Part shown: in pieces, positions 6,137 to 11,346 of the stretch | Layout: each line of letters begins with the position of its first letter | Position numbering within the stretch: position 1 is the stretch's first letter | From: 2-12-FULL-43-11 sp035655355 | GTDB lineage: Bacteria; Patescibacteriota; Minisyncoccia; UBA6257; Colwellbacteraceae | Assembly: GCA_035655355.1 (NCBI GenBank) | Contig: DASRUQ010000040.1 | Coordinates: 1-11,346, forward strand | DNA length: 11,346 nucleotides | Direction of reading: 5' to 3' | Made by a program: the position numbers and the translations under genes | Notes under the pieces: model-generated | Seen by the model: the letters and a program-made list of their open reading frames with translations, nothing else | The model's database searches: none | Told to the model about the DNA's origin: nothing

Positions 6137-6895
6137 TTGTCTTTAATTAAGACGGAAAGCCAAATAGAGAAAATCAGAGAATCTGGCAAGATTCTCGGTT
6201 CTGTTTTGCGCGAACTAAAGAATGTGGCTAAGGTTGGGGTAACATTGCTAGAGCTTGATAAAATAGCCTACGATCTTATTAAAGCCAAGGGTGGTAAGCC
6301 GGCTTTCTTGGGTTATAAACCGGACGGAGCCATAAAAAAGTTTCCCTATACTCTCTGCGCTTCGGTGAATGACACTATCGTGCACGGTTTACCCTCGGCT
6401 TATAAGCTTGTTTCAGGCGATGTTTTAAAGTTGGATCTGGGGGTGGATTGGCAGGGAGGCATTACCGATGCCGCCGTTACTGTCCCTATAGGCAAGGTGG
6501 GGAAAGATACCCTTAGCCTTATAAAGGCTACTAGAGAGGCTCTAATAGAAGCTATTAGGGTGGTTAAAGATGGGCACACCTTAGGGGATATAGGCTATGC
6601 TATTACCCGTACCGTAGAAAGGAGTAATTTTAAGGTTGTTGAGGGATTAACGGGCCATGGCGTCGGCAACAAAGTTCACGAAGACCCTATTATCTACAAT
6701 TACGGAGAGCCCGGTAAAGGAGAGCTTCTTAGGGCCGGGATGGTAATAGCCATAGAACCTATGACCAGTATTTCCACCAAAAAAATCGTTCAATTACCGG
6801 ATGACAGTTTTGTGACCGCTGATGGCAGCCTTTCGGCTCACTTTGAACATACTATGCTTGTAACTCTTAAGGGGGCGGAAGTCCTAACAGAATAA
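6137..6895 (+). CDS. map: Methionine aminopeptidase type I
   Basis: Removes the initiator methionine from nascent proteins. The 252-residue pita-bread fold protein keeps all five metal ligands: D100, D111, H174, E207 and E238 (in LKLDLGVD, ITDAAVT, GHGVG, AIEPM and FEHTM), and the substrate-site H83 in IVHGLP. It starts with TTG at 6137, 1 nt after the adk stop. This gives SLIKTESQIEKIRESGKIL, aligned with the usual Map N-terminus, and no ATG fits. No Shine-Dalgarno is close (AAGGA is about 17 nt away). A TATAAA at 6123-6128, 8 nt before the TTG, is noted but lies in AT-rich coding sequence. Map is where the usual infA-rpmJ-rpsM continuation breaks off here. Confidence 0.96.
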   Translation: MSLIKTESQIEKIRESGKILGSVLRELKNVAKVGVTLLELDKIAYDLIKAKGGKPAFLGYKPDGAIKKFPYTLCASVNDTIVHGLPSAYKLVSGDVLKLDLGVDWQGGITDAAVTVPIGKVGKDTLSLIKATREALIEAIRVVKDGHTLGDIGYAITRTVERSNFKVVEGLTGHGVGNKVHEDPIIYNYGEPGKGELLRAGMVIAIEPMTSISTKKIVQLPDDSFVTADGSLSAHFEHTMLVTLKGAEVLTE

Positions 6896-6899
6896 AGGT

Positions 6900-8198
6900 T
6901 TAAATTTCGTATTTTAGTACCCCGCCTGCCGAATTAATATAGACAGTATTCCCATCTTCATTGTAAGAGAAGTTTCTAACTTCGGAGGCTATCTTAAAAC
7001 AATTCACGGGGACAGTCTCGCTGATTTCACTGAAATAGAGAGAGTTGTCGTTTTGTAACAAGAGGTGATTATTGTCTTTGTACCAGACTATCTTATTCAA
7101 GGCGCCGGCGACCCCATTCTTAATATCCGCGTATTTCTGTTTCTCAATGTCATAAATGTGAAGCGATTGGTCATTATCGCCGAAAGCTATTAATTTACCA
7201 TTATCCGATATTGTGAAAAGTTCCGCCTTATTGGCGATTTTTATCGGGGTACCACCGGAGACAAGATTTAATTCACCGTCCTGATATAAAACAATAGCTT
7301 CGCCTGAAGGCGTGCCGGAAAAATCTTTTATAGTTTTTAAGTTTGAGAGGGGAACAAGTTTAGCAGTAGTTCTAAATATCAGGTTGTAACGGTAAAATCC
7401 GTCTGAGGTATAAAAGAAAAGGTTATTTCCTTGCGTTTTAAATTCTGAGGCGCCTTCGGCCACTTTCTCTATCGTAGATCTGGCTATATCAATATTATAA
7501 AGAGCCCCACGGCTTCTCACTATTATCCTGTCCCTATTAAAGGGGTGGAAGGCCACGTTTAAAATAGGCACCGCGCCCGGAAGGCCCAGTTTGCCTTCTT
7601 TGAGATTATTAAAAGTATCGCTGATATTCAGGTAAGAGTTGGGATTAGAGAGGCTAATCAGGTAATAATCTTTAGTCGTATTGTTGTAGGTTATAACAGA
7701 ATCATTCGGGGCCATATCTATTATGTTATTCCCCAGTACCTTTACCTTGTCGGCATATATATTTCCATTCCGTTCTGTGAGTAGTATGTCTCCCAATAAT
7801 TCTATTTTGTCGGCCGGTTCGGCAATTTTTATGGGTTCTTTTTGAGGGATCATAACAACACTGTCAAAAACATTAACTAGCGATGGAGAAACATTAACGT
7901 TTTTCTGCCAGTCAAAGTAACCGTTGTAATGGAGTACCAGGCTGTATTCTCCCTCCTTTAAATTATCTATAATTGTCCCAGCCTGAAAAAAACTAGAAGT
8001 GTTCTTGATTGATTTCTCGTTGAGATAAATTTCCGCTTCGGCTGGAGTACTTTTGATATAGATACCTCCTGTTTCGCTGAAAGTTAGGCTGGCTAAATCC
8101 AGCTTGATGCCAAATGAATAAGCTACCAAAAGCCCCCCTGCTATAAAGAAAAGGAGGACACAAAGACGGAACAACAGTTTTCTGGAACCGGAAGACAT
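6900..8198 (-). CDS. Membrane-anchored PEGA-domain protein with C-terminal propeller-like repeats, function unknown
   Basis: A 432-residue protein of unknown function. Residues 1-7 are basic, and about 8-30 are one hydrophobic segment (LLFRLCVLLFFIAGGLLVAY), so it is probably an N-terminal signal anchor with the rest outside the membrane. There is no lipobox that I trust: C13 sits inside the segment. Residues about 44-115 resemble a PEGA domain (GGIYIKSTPAEAEIYLN, then LKEGEYSLVLHYNGYFDW), a beta-sandwich found on surface proteins. From about 125 to the end are short beta-rich units such as DNGKLIAFGDNDQSLHIYD (332-350) and KIVWYKDNNHLLLQNDNSLY, like degenerate WD40/TolB-type blades. No catalytic motif is seen. 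It lies between map (4-nt convergent gap) and divergent murA, suggesting but not proving a cell-envelope role. Confidence 0.8.
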   Translation of the reverse strand: MSSGSRKLLFRLCVLLFFIAGGLLVAYSFGIKLDLASLTFSETGGIYIKSTPAEAEIYLNEKSIKNTSSFFQAGTIIDNLKEGEYSLVLHYNGYFDWQKNVNVSPSLVNVFDSVVMIPQKEPIKIAEPADKIELLGDILLTERNGNIYADKVKVLGNNIIDMAPNDSVITYNNTTKDYYLISLSNPNSYLNISDTFNNLKEGKLGLPGAVPILNVAFHPFNRDRIIVRSRGALYNIDIARSTIEKVAEGASEFKTQGNNLFFYTSDGFYRYNLIFRTTAKLVPLSNLKTIKDFSGTPSGEAIVLYQDGELNLVSGGTPIKIANKAELFTISDNGKLIAFGDNDQSLHIYDIEKQKYADIKNGVAGALNKIVWYKDNNHLLLQNDNSLYFSEISETVPVNCFKIASEVRNFSYNEDGNTVYINSAGGVLKYEI

Positions 8199-8235
8199 TA
8201 TTCTCTATAATAGAGGGCGTGCAATTTGTTGTAAA
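8199..8235 (-). promoter_or_regulatory. Putative promoter of the PEGA-domain gene, leaderless spacing
   Basis: On the minus strand a -35 TTTACA (complement of 8230-8235, 5 of 6 to TTGACA) is separated by 17 bp from a -10 TATTAT (complement of 8207-8212, 5 of 6 to TATAAT). The box ends 8 nt before the ATG whose A is at 8198, predicting a start at or within one or two bases of the ATG. The -35 falls within the first codons of murA. This is the best-matched promoter in the window. Confidence 0.65.
8206..8218 (+). promoter_or_regulatory. Putative murA-mreB-holB promoter -10 box, leaderless spacing
   Basis: A perfect TATAAT at 8206-8211 ends 7 nt before the murA GTG (8219). It shares its bases with the -10 box of the opposite promoter: CTCTATAATAGAG (8203-8215) is a 13-bp palindrome around A8209. 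The best -35 candidates (TGGAAC at 8183-8188, 17-bp spacing, 3 of 6) are weak and lie inside the PEGA gene. No independent upstream leader is possible without running through that gene's 5' end. Confidence 0.55.
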
Positions 8236-9487
8236 TGGCGGGCGTAAACTCAGTGGAGAAATTGAAGTCTTTGGTTCTAAAAACGCCGCTACTCCTACAA
8301 TCGCCGCCACCATCCTCACGACACAGCCTTGCTTCCTCTCTAATGTCCCTAAAATAGGGGATGTCCTGACGTTACTCACTATTTTAGAAAGTATGGGGTC
8401 TCGTATTAACTGGGAAGGGGAAATCCTTAAAATAGATAACAGTAACCTTGATCCCGCTACTTTAAATATGGATTTGGTTCGCAGTATCAGGTCTTCTGTT
8501 TTGCTTATTGGCCCGATGTTGGCCCGTTTCGGGAAGTTTTCCTTTGCGACTCCGGGAGGCTGCCACATAGGAGTAAGACCGCTGGATGCTCATTTAGAAG
8601 CCCTTAAAGAGATAGGCGTGAGTGTTGAGTATGACGCCGTGTCCGATATATATGAACTTAAGCCCCTTTCTCCCGGAAAACTGCGGAACAAAGTAGTACT
8701 GACTGAGTTCAGTGTCACGGCCACCGAAAATTTAATGATGCTGGGGACCGCTATGCCATCTTTGGAAATAGAACTCGCTGCCGCTGAACCTCATGTCCAG
8801 AATCTGGGAGGCTTCTTGGAGAAATTGGGTTTTGCCGTCGGAGGTTTGGGAACTCATAATATAAGAATATCCGGTAATAGAAATACTTCCGCGGCTGAAA
8901 TTTCTCACTCTGTAATGCCCGACCCGATTGAAGCCGGGACTTTTATGGTTCTGGGAGCCTTAGCCACAGAGAGTCTTTCTATTAGAAATGTTCCGGTAGC
9001 CTTTATGGTTTCATCAATCAAGAAATTACAGCAGTTCGGCGTTGATTTGAGAATAACTGATGACACGGTAACTATAAAAAATAGTCTCAAAAACCTTAAA
9101 GCCACCAAGATTCAGACTCTGCCTTACCCTGGGTTCCCGACTGATTTACAGGCTCCTTATGGTGTGCTCGCTACGCAAAGCGAGGGCTCAAGTCTTATTT
9201 TTGACACCCTCTATGAAGGCAGGTTAAGATACATCCACGAGCTTCAAAAGATGGGCGCCCAAGCCGAAATTTTGGACGACCATCGCGCCATTATTCATGG
9301 GCCGACCCCTCTCCACGGAGCCGAAATAAAAAGTCTTGATCTCCGGGCTGGAGCCACTTTAGTCATAGCGGCTTTAATAGCTGAAGGTAGAAGCACTTTG
9401 AATGACGCTGAGCAAATTGACAGAGGTTATGCCAGATTGGAAGAAAGATTGAGATTACTCGGAGCCGGAATAGAACGTATTAAATAA
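8219..9487 (+). CDS. murA: UDP-N-acetylglucosamine 1-carboxyvinyltransferase MurA
   Basis: Transfers enolpyruvate from PEP to UDP-GlcNAc, the first committed step of peptidoglycan synthesis, in the cytoplasm. The 422-residue length is normal (about 420). The catalytic Cys is present as C115 in TPGGCHIGVRP, with R120 behind it; K21-N22 in GSKNAA, D309 in PGFPTDLQA and R402 in IDRGYARLEE match the UDP-GlcNAc/PEP-binding and catalytic residues of E. coli MurA (K22, N23, D305, R397). Having Cys rather than Asp at 115 predicts fosfomycin sensitivity (family knowledge, inference). The GTG start at 8219 is chosen because MQFVVNGGRKLSGEI aligns with the family start and no upstream start exists in frame. 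It abuts mreB with no gap. Confidence 0.96.
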   Translation: MQFVVNGGRKLSGEIEVFGSKNAATPTIAATILTTQPCFLSNVPKIGDVLTLLTILESMGSRINWEGEILKIDNSNLDPATLNMDLVRSIRSSVLLIGPMLARFGKFSFATPGGCHIGVRPLDAHLEALKEIGVSVEYDAVSDIYELKPLSPGKLRNKVVLTEFSVTATENLMMLGTAMPSLEIELAAAEPHVQNLGGFLEKLGFAVGGLGTHNIRISGNRNTSAAEISHSVMPDPIEAGTFMVLGALATESLSIRNVPVAFMVSSIKKLQQFGVDLRITDDTVTIKNSLKNLKATKIQTLPYPGFPTDLQAPYGVLATQSEGSSLIFDTLYEGRLRYIHELQKMGAQAEILDDHRAIIHGPTPLHGAEIKSLDLRAGATLVIAALIAEGRSTLNDAEQIDRGYARLEERLRLLGAGIERIK

Positions 9488-10495
9488 ATGTTTATTAAAC
9501 GCATAGGCATAGATTTAGGAACTACCAATACCGTTGTCTTCGTTCCCGGCAAGGGGTTTGTTGTTAACGAACCAACTATTGTAGCTTTAAGTTTGCCTGA
9601 AAATTCAGTTATGGCTGTGGGTATGGAGGCTAAGGAAATGATTGGCCGTACTCCCGGTGACATAACTGCCTACCGTCCACTGAAAGACGGCGTTATAGCT
9701 GATTATTACATTACTAGAGCGATGCTGAAGTACTTCATCCACAAAGCTTTAGGAAAGTGGAATCTGATTAGCCCGGATTTAGTTATCTCTGTTCCCGCCG
9801 GCATTAGTCCTACCGAAAAAAGAGCCGTAGTTAATGCCGCCAAAGAGTCCGGTGCCAAAAATGCTTATGTGGTCAGAGAACCCTTATTGGCAGCCCTTGG
9901 GGCAGGTGTGGCCATTAATTCTTCTTCGGGCAATATGATTATCAATATTGGCGGAGGTACTTCCGAAGTTGCTGTGATTTCATTGGGTGGTATTGTTTGT
10001 TCCTCAAGCTTAAGAGTAGCCGGTAATAAATTTGACGCAGCTATTATGAATTACGTTAAGAAAAAATATTCCGTCTCCATCGGAGAACAAACAGCCGAAG
10101 CTATTAAAATAGGCGCTGGCTCAGCCCTCCCTATAAAGAATAAAATTGAATTTCAGTTCAGGGGCAGGAATCTGGTTTCAGGCCTCCCTAAAGATCTTCT
10201 TATCAACTCCAACGAAGTAGCCGAGGCCCTCAACCCCAGCTTGATGGAAATAGCTTCTTCTGTTTCTTCGGTTTTTAACGAAACTCCTCCGGAGCTGGTA
10301 GCCGATGTTATGGAAAAAGGCGTCATCCTCTCGGGAGGGAGCTCTGGATTGAGAAACATAGATGAATTCTTTAAACGTCTCTTGGGGGTTGAAATGTATG
10401 TAGCCGAAGATCCTATCCTTTGCGTGGCTAAGGGAACAGGCATTATTCTTGAGCATTTGGATATCTATAAGAGAACTTTGCTTAATAAAAACTAA
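9488..10495 (+). CDS. mreB: Actin-like cell shape protein MreB
   Basis: MreB forms membrane-bound filaments that guide the elongation machinery of the cell wall. The 335-residue protein (usual 330-350) has phosphate-1 loop IGIDLGTTNT (6-15), the RPLKDGVIADY segment (63-73), the REPLLAALGAG helix with E131, the phosphate-2 loop INIGGGTSE (152-160, T158) and VISLGGIV, GEQTAEAIKI and the adenosine-site LSGGSSGLRN (281-290). E131 and T158 coincide in number and context with the residues implicated in ATP hydrolysis in Thermotoga MreB. The Asp of the usual VDIGGGT is Asn here (N153). The gene starts directly after the murA stop and is followed without gap by holB; no Shine-Dalgarno motif is seen. 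MreBCD partners are not in the window. Confidence 0.95.
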   Translation: MFIKRIGIDLGTTNTVVFVPGKGFVVNEPTIVALSLPENSVMAVGMEAKEMIGRTPGDITAYRPLKDGVIADYYITRAMLKYFIHKALGKWNLISPDLVISVPAGISPTEKRAVVNAAKESGAKNAYVVREPLLAALGAGVAINSSSGNMIINIGGGTSEVAVISLGGIVCSSSLRVAGNKFDAAIMNYVKKKYSVSIGEQTAEAIKIGAGSALPIKNKIEFQFRGRNLVSGLPKDLLINSNEVAEALNPSLMEIASSVSSVFNETPPELVADVMEKGVILSGGSSGLRNIDEFFKRLLGVEMYVAEDPILCVAKGTGIILEHLDIYKRTLLNKN

Positions 10496-11346
10496 ATGCT
10501 ACTCGGCCACGATAAGATAAAAAAAACATTTATCCGCCTCGCCAAAGACGGCGCTCTTTTCCATGGTTACATCTTCTTCGGAGAAAAGAGTGTCGGCAAG
10601 GCCACCTTTGCCCGAAGCTTAGCTAATCTGCTGGAATTTGGTGAATTTGCGGAGTCCAAAGAATCCAATAAAAGGGTCTTAACCGAAACGCTTATTATTT
10701 CTTCTCGGGCAGAATCGGAATCTCTTGGTATAGACCAAATCAGGGGTCTGAAACATTTTCTCTATTCCAAGCCGGTCAATTCTGTTAAGAGGGTAGCTAT
10801 CATAGATGGTGCCGATACACTGACCAATCAGGCCCAGAATGCGATTCTTAAAATATCCGAAGAACCTCCTGAAACCGGCCTTATTATTATGGTTCTGGAG
10901 AATCCCGATTCGCTTTTACCGACTTTACAGTCCAGATTCCAGAAGATTTACTTCGGCAGAGCCACTTCAATAGAGATTAAAGATCATCTTATAAAAACTC
11001 TGCGTCTTGGAGATAAAGAAGCGGCTAAGATAACCAGCCTTTCTTTCGGCAGGACCGGCAGAGCCATTTCTATAGCTACGAGTGACGAGTGGAAGTCTCT
11101 TAATAAGGAAGCAGAGATACTCTTGGCTCACGGAAGCAATTCTGGAGCAATAATTAAAGAGATAGCCGACGCCGATAACAGGCACAAAATTAAGCCATTC
11201 CTGACCGAGGTTATCTCGCAGGCCTGCGGCGACCCCGAGAAGAACCATCTTCTCTTAAAATCAGTTATGAAGAGAATGACATACTTAGGAGACTTTAACG
11301 TTAATAAAAGGTTACAGCTGGAAGCGGGACTAATATGGAAAACCTA
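10496..11346 (+). CDS. holB: DNA polymerase III clamp-loader subunit delta' (AAA+), 3'-partial
   Basis: The frame opens at ATG 10496, directly after the mreB stop, and stays open to the window edge (283 codons). The clamp loader places the sliding clamp on primed DNA. The N-terminus MLLGHDKIKKTFIRL and HGYIFFGEKSVGKATFARSLA (23-43) carry a P-loop-like GEKSVGKA in which the usual Ser/Thr after GK is Ala36. Further on are VAIIDGADTL (100-109), AILKISEEPPETGLIIMV (116-133) and LLPTLQSRFQ (140-149), the SRC-type arginine-finger motif with Phe for Cys. No zinc-ribbon cysteines are present, unlike tau/gamma. The weak Walker A and missing zinc site favour delta' over DnaX. The C-terminal third shows the expected all-helical, clamp-loader-like pattern ending ...LEAGLIWKT. 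Confidence 0.85.
   Translation, partial: MLLGHDKIKKTFIRLAKDGALFHGYIFFGEKSVGKATFARSLANLLEFGEFAESKESNKRVLTETLIISSRAESESLGIDQIRGLKHFLYSKPVNSVKRVAIIDGADTLTNQAQNAILKISEEPPETGLIIMVLENPDSLLPTLQSRFQKIYFGRATSIEIKDHLIKTLRLGDKEAAKITSLSFGRTGRAISIATSDEWKSLNKEAEILLAHGSNSGAIIKEIADADNRHKIKPFLTEVISQACGDPEKNHLLLKSVMKRMTYLGDFNVNKRLQLEAGLIWKT

Noticed and set aside
7993..8568. 191-codon minus-strand open frame across the murA 5' end and the PEGA gene
   Set aside because: Overlaps clear MurA coding sequence including the catalytic Cys region, and is in another frame of the PEGA gene; no family features.

Overview
The window is a compact piece of a bacterial chromosome. It most likely comes from the Candidate Phyla Radiation (Patescibacteria), probably the Parcubacteria side. 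The reasons are: rpmD (L30) is missing between rpsE and rplO; several ribosomal proteins are shortened (L5 lacks its N-terminal segment, L15 about half its length); the adenylate kinase is divergent; genes are packed with 0-7 nt gaps and few Shine-Dalgarno motifs; and there is a PEGA-domain surface-type protein. The standard code fits: there are no in-frame UGA codons, and the 18 complete stops are 17 TAA and 1 TAG. The lineage call is inference from gene content, not from phylogeny.

Layout. 1-5406 (+) is the end of the S10 cluster plus the spc cluster: rplP (5'-truncated by the window edge), rpmC, rpsQ, rplN, rplX, rplE, rpsN (zinc form), rpsH, rplF, rplR, rpsE, rplO, secY. After a 30-nt gap holding a TATAAT box come adk and map (5437-6895, +). 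The usual infA-rpmJ-rpsM-rpsK-rpsD-rpoA-rplQ continuation is absent. Convergent to map, with 4 nt between, is a membrane-anchored PEGA/propeller-like protein (6900-8198, -). It diverges from a murA-mreB-holB cluster (8219 to window end, +; holB is cut by the edge). The two directions share a very short symmetric promoter region. There is no gene-free stretch over 31 nt, and no RNA genes, mobile elements, CRISPR or long repeats were seen.

The gene set joins ribosome assembly, the Sec translocon, processing of nascent proteins (Map), nucleotide balance (Adk), the first committed step of peptidoglycan synthesis (MurA), cell shape (MreB) and the replicase clamp loader (delta').

I see no new multi-gene system. 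The points most worth following are: (1) three start codons (adk, murA, the PEGA gene) lie 7, 7 and 8 nt after a -10 box, which predicts leaderless mRNAs; two of these promoters share one palindromic -10 element firing both ways; (2) a half-length L15; (3) substitutions at normally key positions in L16 (Arg81 equivalent is Thr), Adk (AMP-binding Arg36 equivalent is Glu) and MreB (phosphate-2 Asp is Asn).
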